From assembly GCF_000878195.1 (NCBI RefSeq), contig NZ_JXST01000020.1, forward strand, positions 1 through 64,000: a stretch of DNA of 64,000 bases, read 5' to 3'. Source of the DNA: Mycolicibacterium llatzerense. GTDB taxonomy: Bacteria; Actinomycetota; Actinomycetes; Mycobacteriales; Mycobacteriaceae. The notes under the pieces are model-generated. The model had not been told where the DNA came from and searched no databases. It was given only the letters and a program-made list of their open reading frames with translations. The first letter of the stretch is position 1. Each line of letters opens with the position of its first letter. Of this stretch, positions 9,080-17,968 are shown piece after piece. The translations under genes and the position numbers were made by a program.

Positions 9080-11269
9080 ATGACCGGGCTGCGAACCCGT
9101 GGCGGATGGGCTGGTGTCGGTGCCCTTTCCGTCGCGGTGGCATTGCTCATGGCTCCGACGGCGCTCGCGACACCGGAAAGCGACGCCGCAGACACGGCGA
9201 TATCCCACACGTGGGATGCCGCGGGCGGTGACACAGGCGAGCTGGGCGCCAAAGACGGTGACGTGTACCAGGTCGGCGCAGGCTATGCGCAGAACTTCGC
9301 GGGCGGAAAGATCTATTTCACCGAGGGCACCGGCGCCCATCTGATTTACGGCGCAATTCTCGACAAATATCAGGCGCTCGGCGGCGCCGCGGACAGCGAT
9401 CTCGGCTTCCCGACCATCGACGAGGGCGCGGGGAAGGCCACCAACAGCCGGAACAGCACGTTCAGTGCTGCCGACAAGCCGGTCATCTTCTGGACGCCCG
9501 ACAACGGCGCCTGGGTGGTCCGCGGTGCGATCAACGTCGCCTGGGACAAGCTCGGCGGATCGGCGGGCACCCTCGGCGTGCCCACCGCCGACGAGTCCTG
9601 GAAGGGCGATGTCGTCTCGCAGCCCTTCACCGGCGGTGAGGTGAGCTGGAACGCCAAGACCAAGGCATTCACCACCACGCCCGCCGACCTGGCAGGCCAG
9701 CTGACCGGGGTGGACGTGCCGGGTGATGCGACGTCGGCCATCGCCGCGGCGCGCCGGGCGGCCGGCGGGTCGCAGGGTCCCCTCGGCGACGAGCAGGGTG
9801 CCCAGTACAAGGTCGGCGACGGGGTGGCGCAGAACTTCGCCGGCGGCACCATCTTCTATTCGCCGGCCACCGGTGCCCACGCGGTCACCGGCGACGTGCT
9901 GGCCAAGTACCGCGCGGCTGGTGGGCCGCAGGGCGACCTCGGATTCCCGGCGAGCAACGAGACCGACGGCGGCGTGTCGCCGAAGAGTCGGATCGCGACG
10001 TTCGCCGCCGCGGACAACCCGACGATCTTCTGGACGCCCGACCACGGCGCGTTCGTCGTCCGCGGCGCAGTGAACGCTGCCTGGGACAAGCTGGGCGGTG
10101 CCACCGGCAAGCTCGGCGCGCCGACCGCCGACCAAACCGTCAGCGGCGACGTCGTCAGCCAGAAGTTCACGGGCGGCTCGATCTCGTGGAACAAGTCCAG
10201 CCGTTCGTTCAGCACCGAACCGGCGGAGCTGGCGTCGCAGCTGAGCGGTCTGCAGGTGCCCAGCGCCGACGTGCCGGGCGGCGTGAGCGCGCAGTCCGAA
10301 CAGTCCGGCAAGTGGTACCAGTTCCACTGGTGGTGGCTGCTGGCGATCATCCCGCTGTTGCTGGTGGTGGTCGGCATCGTCATCGCGACGCTGCTGCGGC
10401 GTCGGCGTCGCGCCGGTCAGGAAGCCTTCGACGACCAGGACGCGTACGACTACGACGACCACGAGTTCGGCGACGGGGAGTACGGCGACCCGCAGTACGC
10501 GGACGGCGGCGTCGACAGCGAGTACGCCCCGGCCGACGAGGGGGAGTACGCCGACGAATTCGCGGCCGAGGACCAGCAGTTCGACAATCCGCACGGCGGC
10601 CCGGCCTTCCAGAGCAACCCGGATGTCATCGACACCGCGCCGACGGTGTACCCCGATTTCACGGCTGAGCAGCCCGCGGACGAGATGTCCGAGAGCGAGC
10701 CCGAGACCGCTGCAGAGGTCGAGACCCCCGAAGACGTTCCGGCTGACGAGGCCGCCGACGAGCCGACGGTTTCGGTGCAGCTTCCGGACGCATTGCGTCG
10801 TGGTGGCGCGGCGGCGGGCCTGACGGCGGCCGGGCTGGCGGGCTTCGCGGGCCTTCGGCCACGGAACCCCGGCGACCGCGTGTGGGCTGCGCCGGCTGCC
10901 GAAGAGCAAGCCGACGAGCCCGAGGAACACGTCCTCGAACCTGAGCCGGCCGACGTCCCGGCAGGCGAACCGTCGACCGAGCCGTCTGCGGACGACACGC
11001 CTACCGACGACACTGCTGCGGAGGACGCCGCGGCGGCCGGTCCGGCCAGTGGCAGGCACCATGCCCTGGGTGCGGAAGAGCCCGAGACCGCGCAGATGTC
11101 GTTCCGCGTCGCGACCGGTGCGGAGCCGCCCGAAGGTTATGGCATCAAGGCCAACACCAAGTCAGGCCTGTACTGGGTGCCGGGCACTCCCGGATACGAC
11201 GAGGCCGACGTCGAAATCTGGTTCGCCAGTGAGGACTTCGCGGTCACCAACGGATTCGTCCGAGGCTGA
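9080..11269 (+). CDS. LGFP-repeat transmembrane envelope protein with C-terminal sunset-like domain
   Basis: 729 residues from ATG 9080, with GGAGG just upstream; the longer reading from 9002 is rejected. Signal peptide about residues 1-30 (ends ALATPES). Two long tandem modules follow, each carrying LGFP-type repeats (LGFPTIDE, LGVPTADE, LGFPASNE, LGAPTADQ), known in cell-wall-associated actinobacterial proteins. A Trp-rich transmembrane helix (HWWWLLAIIPLLLVVVGIVIAT) near residue 425 is followed by RRRRR, placing a long acidic disordered region in the cytoplasm. The last 55 residues (GIKANTKSGLYWVPGTPGYDE) resemble the sunset domain. Likely links arabinogalactan/mycolate layer to the inside of the cell; Rv2721c by synteny. 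Confidence 0.85.
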   Translation: MTGLRTRGGWAGVGALSVAVALLMAPTALATPESDAADTAISHTWDAAGGDTGELGAKDGDVYQVGAGYAQNFAGGKIYFTEGTGAHLIYGAILDKYQALGGAADSDLGFPTIDEGAGKATNSRNSTFSAADKPVIFWTPDNGAWVVRGAINVAWDKLGGSAGTLGVPTADESWKGDVVSQPFTGGEVSWNAKTKAFTTTPADLAGQLTGVDVPGDATSAIAAARRAAGGSQGPLGDEQGAQYKVGDGVAQNFAGGTIFYSPATGAHAVTGDVLAKYRAAGGPQGDLGFPASNETDGGVSPKSRIATFAAADNPTIFWTPDHGAFVVRGAVNAAWDKLGGATGKLGAPTADQTVSGDVVSQKFTGGSISWNKSSRSFSTEPAELASQLSGLQVPSADVPGGVSAQSEQSGKWYQFHWWWLLAIIPLLLVVVGIVIATLLRRRRRAGQEAFDDQDAYDYDDHEFGDGEYGDPQYADGGVDSEYAPADEGEYADEFAAEDQQFDNPHGGPAFQSNPDVIDTAPTVYPDFTAEQPADEMSESEPETAAEVETPEDVPADEAADEPTVSVQLPDALRRGGAAAGLTAAGLAGFAGLRPRNPGDRVWAAPAAEEQADEPEEHVLEPEPADVPAGEPSTEPSADDTPTDDTAAEDAAAAGPASGRHHALGAEEPETAQMSFRVATGAEPPEGYGIKANTKSGLYWVPGTPGYDEADVEIWFASEDFAVTNGFVRG

Positions 11270-11283
11270 CGGCACCGACGGCT

Positions 11284-11315
11284 GAGCCCCGCTGCGAGCG
11301 ACTGCAGCGGGGCTC
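11284..11315. terminator. bidirectional hairpin between the LGFP gene and lexA
   Basis: A 12-bp perfect stem GAGCCCCGCTGC / GCAGCGGGGCTC with an 8-nt loop, placed 14 bp after the LGFP stop and 21 bp before the lexA stop of the convergent gene. Confidence 0.7.
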
Positions 11316-11335
11316 ACCTGTAGGTCTGGCAGGCG

Positions 11336-12025
11336 TCAGATCTTGCGGATGACGGTCACGACCTTGCCGAGGACGACCGCTTCGTTGCCTGGGATCGGAT
11401 CGAACGCCGGGTTGTGCGGCATCAGCCACACCTGGCCCTTGGTGCGCTTGAAGGTCTTCACGGTGGCTTCGCCGTCGATCATCGCCGCCACGATGTCGCC
11501 GTTGTCGGCCACGTTCTGCTGCCGCACGACGACCCAGTCGCCATCGCAGATCGCGGCATCGATCATGGACTCGCCAACCACCTTCAGCAGGAACAACGAG
11601 CCTTCGCCCACGAGTTCACGGGGCAGTGGGAAGACGTCTTCGACGGCCTCTTCGGCGAGGATCGGACCGCCGGCCGCGATCCGGCCGAGCACCGGGACGA
11701 AGGTCGGTTCGGGCAGCGCGTCCGAACCGGCGACATCGGTGGTGACGGTGGCGCCGTTCGTCTCGTCGGTGCCCCGGACATCCACGGCGCGCGGGCGGTT
11801 CGGGTCGCGGCGCAGATAGCCCTTCTTCTCCAGTGTGCGCAGTTGGTGAGCCACCGAGGAAGTGGAGGTCAGGCCGACCGCGTCGCCGATCTCCCGGATG
11901 CTGGGCGGGTAGCCGCGCGTGGTCACCGAGGTACGGATGACGTCGAGGATGGTCCGTTGACGTTCGGTGAGGCTGCTGGACCGTCCGCCTGGCTGGGCGT
12001 CCGGGGTTTCGGTGCTGTCGCTCAT
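11336..12025 (-). CDS. lexA: SOS repressor LexA
   Basis: 229 residues from ATG 12025 ([18 protein letters not shown]). The N-terminal winged helix has [19 protein letters not shown] and [20 protein letters not shown]. The self-cleavage site is the Ala-Gly bond in IAAGGPI. The catalytic Ser is in [10 protein letters not shown] and the Lys in [10 protein letters not shown]. Represses DNA-damage genes until RecA-stimulated autocleavage. TAGATT lies exactly 7 nt before the ATG, so the mRNA is probably leaderless; a -35 TTGATG sits 17 bp further and is overlapped by an SOS box, giving autoregulation. The longer upstream start at 12061 would begin upstream of the -10 and is rejected. Confidence 0.97.
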   Translation of the reverse strand: MSDSTETPDAQPGGRSSSLTERQRTILDVIRTSVTTRGYPPSIREIGDAVGLTSTSSVAHQLRTLEKKGYLRRDPNRPRAVDVRGTDETNGATVTTDVAGSDALPEPTFVPVLGRIAAGGPILAEEAVEDVFPLPRELVGEGSLFLLKVVGESMIDAAICDGDWVVVRQQNVADNGDIVAAMIDGEATVKTFKRTKGQVWLMPHNPAFDPIPGNEAVVLGKVVTVIRKI

Positions 12026-12032
12026 AGGGACG

Positions 12033-12061
12033 AATCTAGCCCAGTGCACACGATTCATCAA
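12033..12061 (-). promoter_or_regulatory. lexA promoter, -35 TTGATG / -10 TAGATT
   Basis: On the minus strand TTGATG (12061-12056), a 17-bp spacer, then TAGATT (12038-12033), then 7 nt to the lexA ATG. The transcript would start at or next to the A of the start codon. Confidence 0.65.
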
Positions 12062-12073
12062 ACATGTGTTCGA
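12058..12073. promoter_or_regulatory. LexA (SOS) box of lexA
   Basis: TCAAAC-ATGT-GTTCGA differs from the mycobacterial SOS consensus TCGAAC-N4-GTTCGA at one position. It overlaps the -35 of lexA, the expected place for autorepression. Confidence 0.85.
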
Positions 12074-12151
12074 GATCGGGTTGGTCGGCGTGTCGCGCCC
12101 GAGATCTGGTCGTGACGTGGTGAAAGCGGGGTCGAAGTCGCGGCACGCAAC

Positions 12152-12174
12152 TTGTCGGTGGGTCGTCGTATCGT
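12152..12174 (+). promoter_or_regulatory. RecA-independent (PafBC-type) DNA-damage promoter for chiZ
   Basis: TTGTCGGTG (12152-12160), 8 bp, TATCGT (12169-12174). This is an exact match to the RecA_NDp/PafBC motif tTGTCRgtg-N8-TAnnnT. It reads towards chiZ, about 100 bp upstream of its start. Confidence 0.75.
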
Positions 12175-12184
12175 TCGCAACAGT

Positions 12185-12200
12185 TCGATCACATGTTCTA
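12185..12200. promoter_or_regulatory. SOS-like box, degenerate
   Basis: TCGATC-ACAT-GTTCTA matches the SOS consensus at 10 of 12 positions. It lies just after the PafBC-type -10. Confidence 0.5.
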
Positions 12201-12220
12201 CCGTTCGAACGTTTGGGCGA

Positions 12221-12226
12221 TATAGT
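12221..12226 (+). promoter_or_regulatory. candidate second -10 (TATAGT) of chiZ
   Basis: TATAGT lies 50 bp before the chiZ start, between two SOS-like boxes (a weaker one, TCGAAC-GTTT-GGGCGA, ends at 12220). No good -35 is visible. Confidence 0.4.
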
Positions 12227-12241
12227 CGAACATACGAGCTA

Positions 12242-12257
12242 TCGAACCTATGTACGA
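12242..12257. promoter_or_regulatory. SOS box next to the chiZ start
   Basis: TCGAAC-CTAT-GTACGA has one mismatch to TCGAAC-N4-GTTCGA and lies 20 bp before the chiZ ATG, in the expected leader. LexA bound here would block elongation or initiation. Confidence 0.75.
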
Positions 12258-12276
12258 ACTTCTGAGAGGAACCGAC

Positions 12277-12750
12277 ATGACCGTCATCACCCGCGAATAC
12301 CCGACCGACGTCGTCGTCCGTGCCGTGCCTCGGCGCGCAGCTGTGAATCGGCACCGGCAGGCCCGGCTGCGGCCGGCCGGTTCCCGTCCCTCGGGTGCGG
12401 CATTCCGGCACCGCGGTACCGGCGTGCTGACCTCCCGCGCCTCGCATCGGAGCAACCCGATCACCCCGCTGACCACGGTGATCCTGGCCCTGGTCGCGGC
12501 GGGGATCACGGTGTGGCTGGGCCTGGTGGCGCAGTTCGGGGAGGCCGTCCAGCCGACCGCGTCGACGGCGTCGGTGCCCGCGCAGCTCGCCGTGGTCCGG
12601 GTGCAGACCGGTGAGTCGATTCAGCAGGTCGCCCGGCGGGTGGCTCCCGACGCGCCCGTCAGCGCCGTCGTCGACCGCATCAAGGAACTGAACAAGCTGC
12701 CGTCGGTCGCCCTGGACGCCGGGCAGACGCTGATCGCCCCGGTCGGCTGA
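12277..12750 (+). CDS. chiZ: SOS-induced cell-division inhibitor ChiZ (LysM, membrane)
   Basis: 157 residues from ATG 12277, preceded by AGAGGA; the upstream ATG at 12250 lies inside the SOS box and is rejected. Arg-rich disordered cytoplasmic N-terminus (about 1-60), one transmembrane helix ([20 protein letters not shown], about 65-87), then an extracytoplasmic LysM-like domain ([18 protein letters not shown] ... [12 protein letters not shown]). In M. tuberculosis ChiZ (Rv2719c) is a damage-induced protein reported to act on the cell wall and to bind division proteins FtsI/FtsQ. Here it is divergent from lexA and carries SOS boxes plus a PafBC-type promoter. Confidence 0.9.
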   Translation: MTVITREYPTDVVVRAVPRRAAVNRHRQARLRPAGSRPSGAAFRHRGTGVLTSRASHRSNPITPLTTVILALVAAGITVWLGLVAQFGEAVQPTASTASVPAQLAVVRVQTGESIQQVARRVAPDAPVSAVVDRIKELNKLPSVALDAGQTLIAPVG

Positions 12751-12861
12751 GGTCAGCCCGTGCGCACCCTGATCGGCACGGCGCCCGGCCGCGCCCGAGC
12801 GGCACGGGTAGGCTCGAGACCGTTCGAAACGGTCGATTGTCGGTGCGGCGAAGGAGCGGTG

Positions 12862-13326
12862 ATGCACTGTCCGTTCTGCCGGCATCCGAACTCGCGTGTG
12901 GTCGATTCACGAGAAGCTGATGAAGGGCAGGCGATTCGGCGTCGCCGGTCGTGCCCGGAATGCGGTCGCCGGTTCACCACGGTCGAAACCGCCGTGGTCG
13001 CGGTGGTCAAACGAAGCGGCGTCACCGAGCCGTTCAGTCGGGACAAGGTGATCAAGGGTGTACGGCGCGCCTGCCAGGGTCGGCAGGTCGACGACGATGC
13101 CCTGAACCAATTGGCGCAGAAGGTCGAAGATGCGGTGCGGGCCACCGGATCTCCCGAAGTGCCGAGCCACGAGGTCGGATTGGCGATCCTCGGTCCTCTG
13201 CGCGACCTCGATGAGGTCGCCTATCTACGGTTCGCGTCGGTCTACCGCTCGTTCTCGTCCGCCGAGGACTTCGAGCGCGAAATCGAGGCGCTGCGCGCAC
13301 ACCGCGGCGTGACGTCGCCGGGCTGA
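12862..13326 (+). CDS. nrdR: transcriptional repressor NrdR
   Basis: 154 residues from ATG 12862 with GGAG upstream; the GTG-type upstream extension from 12760 is rejected. Represses ribonucleotide reductase operons according to ATP/dATP load. The N-terminal zinc ribbon has C3, C6, C31 and C34 ([10 protein letters not shown] ... SCPECGRRF). The ATP-cone follows, with [22 protein letters not shown] and the [18 protein letters not shown] ending. Lies after chiZ, which suits a DNA-damage/replication cluster. Confidence 0.97.
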   Translation: MHCPFCRHPNSRVVDSREADEGQAIRRRRSCPECGRRFTTVETAVVAVVKRSGVTEPFSRDKVIKGVRRACQGRQVDDDALNQLAQKVEDAVRATGSPEVPSHEVGLAILGPLRDLDEVAYLRFASVYRSFSSAEDFEREIEALRAHRGVTSPG

Positions 13327-13332
13327 CGGCAG

Positions 13333-14355
13333 CTAGGTCGCGCTGCGTTCGTCGGTCTCCAGCGCGTCGAACACCGCGGCTTTCATGTCGAACGAGGCGT
13401 CCATCGCCTTTGTTGTGACGCCGGCCTGCAGCAGGCCGCGCAGGGCATCGCGGTCGTAGACCGACGGCGCGGTCGTGTCGATGAAATTCTCGACGAGCGC
13501 CACGAATCGATCGGGGTCGTCATGAAATGGGAAATGTCCCGAGTTGTCGAAGAACTCCAGCCGGGAACCCGGCATCGCGGCATGCGCCAGTTCTCCGTGG
13601 GCGGCCGGGATGACAGCGTCGTGTGTGCCCCAAACCAATTGCACCGGAATGGCTTCGGTCAAATAACATCGGTCCAACATCGTGACCACCTGGCCGCGCC
13701 AGTCGACCACCGCGCGCAGGGTCCGGCCGAAGGCCGATGAGGCCCTGGGTTCGGGCAGATCATTGAGAATCCGCAGCATGTTCGGCAGGTCGTGACCCAG
13801 TCCGGTCGACCCGAGCAGTGCGCCGCCGAGACGCCCGGCGAGTTGAAGCGCGGGCAGTACCAACGGAATTCGCAACAACGCCAGGGCCTCGGTACCCAAC
13901 GGCATCGACGCGACGCGCAGTGCGATGTTCACGTCACGGGTGACACCGCCGGCACCCACCAGCACCAGACGATCGATCAATTGCGGGAACTGGTAGGCGA
14001 ATTGCATGGCCACGCCGCCGCCCAGCGAATGCCCGACGACCGTCACCCGTTCGATGTCCAGCACGCTGAGCAGGTCCCGCATGCCGTTGGCGTACGCCGC
14101 CACCGAGTAGTCGGCGCGCGGTTTGTCCGACTGGCCGTGTCCCAGCAGATCCGGGGCGATGACGGTGAACCGCTGGGCCAAGCGCTTCTGCACGGTTTCC
14201 CACGTGGTGGAGTTGTCGCCGATGCCGTGGATCAGCAGGATCGCCGGGCCGGAGCCGGCCACCCGAAATGCCCGTCGGTAGCCGTGGATCGTGCGAAATT
14301 CCAGGCGGGGTGTCACATCACGCACAGAATGCAGGGTGGGCTTTCCGTCGGGCAT
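13333..14355 (-). CDS. alpha/beta hydrolase (Rv2715-like)
   Basis: 340 residues; a GGAAGGAG site is 5 nt before the ATG. Alpha/beta hydrolase fold: oxyanion segment HGIGDNSTTW near residue 44, GHSLGGG nucleophile elbow near residue 118, Asp in WGTHDAVIP, and His in NSGHFPFHDDP. The C-terminus beyond about residue 300 is a helical extension. Downstream of and same strand as the PAC2 gene (42 bp gap), so likely one operon. The substrate cannot be read from the sequence. Confidence 0.88.
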   Translation of the reverse strand: MPDGKPTLHSVRDVTPRLEFRTIHGYRRAFRVAGSGPAILLIHGIGDNSTTWETVQKRLAQRFTVIAPDLLGHGQSDKPRADYSVAAYANGMRDLLSVLDIERVTVVGHSLGGGVAMQFAYQFPQLIDRLVLVGAGGVTRDVNIALRVASMPLGTEALALLRIPLVLPALQLAGRLGGALLGSTGLGHDLPNMLRILNDLPEPRASSAFGRTLRAVVDWRGQVVTMLDRCYLTEAIPVQLVWGTHDAVIPAAHGELAHAAMPGSRLEFFDNSGHFPFHDDPDRFVALVENFIDTTAPSVYDRDALRGLLQAGVTTKAMDASFDMKAAVFDALETDERSAT

Positions 14356-14397
14356 CGTCGCTCCTTCCCATCGTGTCGGCGAGGCCGACCGCGTGGG

Positions 14398-15429
14398 TCA
14401 GTCGCCGGCAGTGCCGTCGTCGCCTGGGCGGGGATCGGTGAAACCGTCACCGGACTGTTCGGCGAGGAACTGTTCGAACTGGGCGCCGAGCTCGTCGCCG
14501 CTGGGTAGTTCCTCGTCACGTGCCAGCAACGACCGATTCTCCTGAGCAGCGACGAACGAATCGTACTGTTGTTCCAGTGCACTGACCACTTGAGCGACTT
14601 CTGAGCTGGCCTCCACCTGCTCGCTGATCTTCGTGTACACCTCGGCGCCCGCCTCCGACAGCGCGTGCAGCGGAATCTGCAGCGACGCGATCCGGGACAC
14701 CTCACCCAGCAGGGCCTCGGCGGCCGGCGGATACGCGGTCTGCGCCAGGTAGTGCGGCACATGCACGGTGAAGCCCACAGCCTCATGGCCGTGCTGAATC
14801 ATCCTGTACTCCAACAGGTTCGACACACTGGCCGGAACCTGGACCTCGCCCACCCATGGCGTGTGGTCGGCGATGAGCTCCTTGTTGCCGGCATGAGCGG
14901 TCATCGTGACGGGCCGGGTGTGCGGGACTGCCATCGGGATGGCGCCCAGCCCGATGACCTGGCGGACACCGAGCCGTTCGGACAGCAGCCGCACCGCCGT
15001 GATGAAACGCTCCCAGCGCAGATCCGGTTCCATGCCGGCAAGCAGTAGGAACGGCGTCCCTGCCGTGTCGTGCAGCGCGTACAGGTTCAGCTCGGGGTCG
15101 TCGTACTTGGTGAAGTGATCGGTGGTGAACGTCATCAGCGGCCGGCGCGACCGGTAGTCCAGCAGTTCGTCGATGGCGAACGAGGCGACCAGCTCGGTGT
15201 CGAGCGTGTTCTTCAGGTGCTCGGCGGCCAGCCGGATGGCGTGGCCCGCGTCGGAAAAACCTTCGAGGGCGTGCACCATCACCGGTCCGCGGCCGTCGGC
15301 GGCGGACAACTGGGGTGCGGGAAACTCCAGCTCGTACATGCCGCTCTGCTCGGGCTGGTACTGCTGGCCCTGGCGGTCGTCGGGCCGCTGGCCGCCCGCG
15401 TCGGGCGGGTTCCCGTCGTGCTCGCTCAC
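14398..15429 (-). CDS. PAC2 family protein (Rv2714-like)
   Basis: 343 residues from GTG 15429 (VSEHDGNPPDAGG), 7 nt after AAGGAG; the longer reading to 15573 has no such site. PAC2-family core: MVHALEGFSDAGHAIRLAAEHL near residue 50, PEPDLRW-like GMEPDLRWERFITAV, and GLGAIPMAVPHTRP. In archaea and eukaryotes PAC2 proteins are proteasome-assembly chaperones; mycobacteria have proteasomes, but the bacterial role is not established. Acidic C-terminus ending DDGTAGD. Upstream partner of the alpha/beta hydrolase. Confidence 0.88.
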   Translation of the reverse strand: MSEHDGNPPDAGGQRPDDRQGQQYQPEQSGMYELEFPAPQLSAADGRGPVMVHALEGFSDAGHAIRLAAEHLKNTLDTELVASFAIDELLDYRSRRPLMTFTTDHFTKYDDPELNLYALHDTAGTPFLLLAGMEPDLRWERFITAVRLLSERLGVRQVIGLGAIPMAVPHTRPVTMTAHAGNKELIADHTPWVGEVQVPASVSNLLEYRMIQHGHEAVGFTVHVPHYLAQTAYPPAAEALLGEVSRIASLQIPLHALSEAGAEVYTKISEQVEASSEVAQVVSALEQQYDSFVAAQENRSLLARDEELPSGDELGAQFEQFLAEQSGDGFTDPRPGDDGTAGD

Positions 15430-15583
15430 CTTCACACTCCTTGCCGTACTGCGTGCCACACCGCGCTGGATGTGTCTCCTTACAAGTGTCGCGCATTCTC
15501 GCGTTGTTCCCGGTGCCGCCCCGCAGTTCGCCATGGTGCACCAGGTGCTGCTCTGACAGTTGGTATCGGGCAAGATCGGTCAG

Positions 15584-16384
15584 ATGTTGGGCACCCGGCT
15601 GGCCGTGAGCGCATTCGTCGCGCTGTTGGCCACTGCGTGCAGCCCAGCCACGATCAAGGCCGACCCCCGTACTGGTGACGTCGGTGCCGTCACCGCGGGT
15701 TCGGCCGCTGTCCCGGGGCCACGCCCGGACCCGCGCGTCGGTGCGGTGTTCCTGGGGAGCGATTCGGTGCACACCTGTAGCGGCGCGGTGCTCGATTCGC
15801 TGGCCGGGAATCTGATCATCACCGCAGCACACTGCCTGGATGCGTCGTTCGACGCGACGTTCGCGCCCGGTTACCGCAGCGGCGTCCCCGGGGACTTCTG
15901 GCATATCGACGCGGTGTACCTCGACCCGCGCTGGGTCCGACGCCAGGACCCGGCCGCGGACTTCGCGATCGCCCGGGTCAGCCACGGCGGCGCGGCCACG
16001 ACCGACACGTTGGAACATGCCGCCGGCGGCGGCTTCGTGCTCGGCGCGGCACCGGGGCCGGACGTTCCGATCACGGTGACGGGATACCCGCTCGGAGACG
16101 GCGGGGCGCAGGTCAGTTGCAGCGGGCCGACGTCGCGTCCGGACCGCGGTTTCCCGGCGGTGCGCTGCCCCGGGTTGGTCGACGGCACGAGCGGCTCGCC
16201 GTGGGTGTCGGCGGCAGAGATCAGGGGAGTGGTCGGCGGACTGCAGGGCGGTGGCTGCAGCGGCAACGAGCTGTCGTACTCGTCGCCGTTCGACGTGCAG
16301 GTCCAGGTGCTGTATCAGCGCGCCCAGGAGGGCGGCCCCGCAGACCGGGCCACCGGCGCCCCCGACGACGGCTGCAGCACCTAA
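15584..16384 (+). CDS. exported trypsin-like serine protease, probable lipoprotein
   Basis: 266 residues from ATG 15584 ([21 protein letters not shown]); a TTG start at 15560 is possible. The signal peptide ends in a TAC motif that may act as a lipobox. Chymotrypsin-fold landmarks: [16 protein letters not shown] with the catalytic His, DFAIARV with the Asp, and GTSGSPW with the Ser. All three triad residues are therefore present. The stop overlaps the stop of sthA by 3 bp (convergent). Not part of the M. tuberculosis order as I remember it. Confidence 0.85.
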   Translation: MLGTRLAVSAFVALLATACSPATIKADPRTGDVGAVTAGSAAVPGPRPDPRVGAVFLGSDSVHTCSGAVLDSLAGNLIITAAHCLDASFDATFAPGYRSGVPGDFWHIDAVYLDPRWVRRQDPAADFAIARVSHGGAATTDTLEHAAGGGFVLGAAPGPDVPITVTGYPLGDGGAQVSCSGPTSRPDRGFPAVRCPGLVDGTSGSPWVSAAEIRGVVGGLQGGGCSGNELSYSSPFDVQVQVLYQRAQEGGPADRATGAPDDGCST

Positions 16385-17796
16385 GTCTTGAACTGATTCA
16401 GTGCCCGCAGCTTGTTCATCACGTCGAGGGCGGCGACCTTGTAGGCCTCGGAGAAGGTCGGGTAGTTGAAGACGGCGTCGACCAGGTACTCCACGGTGCC
16501 GCCGCAGCCCATCACGGCCTGGCCGATGTGGACCAGTTCGGTGGCGTTGGAACCGAAGATGTGCACGCCGAGCAGGGTGAGGTCCTCGGTCGACACCAGC
16601 AGTTTGAGCATCCCGTACGAGTCGCCGGCGATCTGCCCGCGGGCCAGTTCCCGGTAGCGCGACACCCCGACTTCGTAGGGGACCGAGCCGTCGGTCAGAT
16701 CGACCTCGGTGGCGCCGACGTATGACACCTCGGGAATGGAGTAGATGCCGATCGGCTGCAGCTCGGTCATGCCCTTACATGGTTCGCCGAAGGCGTGATA
16801 GGCCGCCAGTCGGCCCTGGTCCATCGAGGTTGCGGCCAGTGCGGGGAAGCCGATGACGTCACCGACGGCGTAGATGTGGTCGACCTTGGTCTGGTAGTTG
16901 TCGTCGACGAAAATCCTTCCGCGGCTGTCGATCTCGAGGCCGGCCTGTTCGACGTCGAGGTGCTCGGTCTGCCCTTGCCGGCCGGCCGAGTACATGACTG
17001 TCTCGGCGGGGATCTGCTTCCCGCTGGCGAGCGTGGTCAAGGTACCCGCGGGACCCACGTCCACCGCGGTCACCTCTTCGCCGAACCGGAACGTCACGGC
17101 AAGGTCGCGCAGGTGGAACTTGAGGGACTCGATGATCTCGGAATCGCAGAAGTCCAGCATCGTCGGACGCTTCTCGATCACGGTGACCTTGGTGCCGAGC
17201 GCGGCGAACATGGACGCGTACTCGATGCCGATGACTCCGGCGCCGACCACCACCATCGACTGCGGCAGGCTCTTGAGGTCCAGGATTCCGTCGGAGTCCA
17301 GGACACGTTCTTCGTCGAACTTCACTCCGGCCGGGCGTACGGGCTTGGTGCCGGTCGCGATGACGACGTATCGCGCAGTGATGGTGACGTTCTCGTCGCG
17401 GCTGGGGTCCTCGATGACCAGGGTGTGCGCATCGAGGAATCGGCCGTGCCCTTCGAACAGCTCGACCCCGTTGCGCAGCAGCTGGTTGCGGACCACGTCT
17501 TGTTCCCGGCCGATGACGTGGGTGGTCCGGCGCAGCAGATCGGCGGGGGTGATCCGCTCCTTCACGCGGTAGCTGGACCCGTACAGTTCGCGCTGGCTCA
17601 TCCCGGTCAGATAGACGACTGCCTCGCGCAGCGTCTTGGACGGGATGGTTCCGGTATTCACGCAGACCCCGCCGAGCATGCGCCCGCGCTCGATCACTGC
17701 GACGGATTTTCCCAGCTTGGCGGCGGCGATGGCGGCCTTCTGCCCACCCGGGCCGGATCCGATGACGACGAGGTCGAACTCCTGCGTGGAACCCAT
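16381..17796 (-). CDS. sthA: soluble pyridine nucleotide transhydrogenase SthA
   Basis: 471 residues from ATG 17796 ([18 protein letters not shown]). FAD-binding GxGxxG at about 13-18, NAD(P)-binding [17 protein letters not shown] near residue 180, and a dimerisation domain. The active-site region is [14 protein letters not shown]45 is present but the second Cys of the lipoamide-dehydrogenase CX4C pair is Thr (T50). This argues for an SthA-type transhydrogenase rather than Lpd. Transfers hydride between NADPH and NAD. No Shine-Dalgarno is evident. Convergent with the protease gene. Confidence 0.92.
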   Translation of the reverse strand: MGSTQEFDLVVIGSGPGGQKAAIAAAKLGKSVAVIERGRMLGGVCVNTGTIPSKTLREAVVYLTGMSQRELYGSSYRVKERITPADLLRRTTHVIGREQDVVRNQLLRNGVELFEGHGRFLDAHTLVIEDPSRDENVTITARYVVIATGTKPVRPAGVKFDEERVLDSDGILDLKSLPQSMVVVGAGVIGIEYASMFAALGTKVTVIEKRPTMLDFCDSEIIESLKFHLRDLAVTFRFGEEVTAVDVGPAGTLTTLASGKQIPAETVMYSAGRQGQTEHLDVEQAGLEIDSRGRIFVDDNYQTKVDHIYAVGDVIGFPALAATSMDQGRLAAYHAFGEPCKGMTELQPIGIYSIPEVSYVGATEVDLTDGSVPYEVGVSRYRELARGQIAGDSYGMLKLLVSTEDLTLLGVHIFGSNATELVHIGQAVMGCGGTVEYLVDAVFNYPTFSEAYKVAALDVMNKLRALNQFKT

Positions 17797-17877
17797 GACA
17801 GCCAGGTTGGCACGGTGCGGGCGATCATGCAGCCCGATCGTCGGCGAACTTTGCGGAAACACCTCGGTCGGCGCCGG

Positions 17878-17904
17878 CTATCCACAGATCCGAGTTCATC
17901 CACA
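17878..17904. promoter_or_regulatory. two DnaA-box-like 9-mers
   Basis: CTATCCACA (17878-17886) and TCATCCACA (17896-17904) are each one base from TTATCCACA, in the same orientation and 18 bp apart, in the sthA / DUF4192 intergenic region. Confidence 0.35.
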
Positions 17905-17968
17905 GACCCGTCCGCCCGGCCGCATCGACCGGCGATTCCTGACGGCCCGCCCTGCCACCTTCTGGGGC

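Noticed and set aside
16381..17796. Lipoamide dehydrogenase call
   Set aside because: The second redox Cys is Thr, and gene order fits SthA.
17878..17904. Replication origin
   Set aside because: Only two DnaA-like boxes, no dnaA/dnaN, no AT-rich unwinding region.
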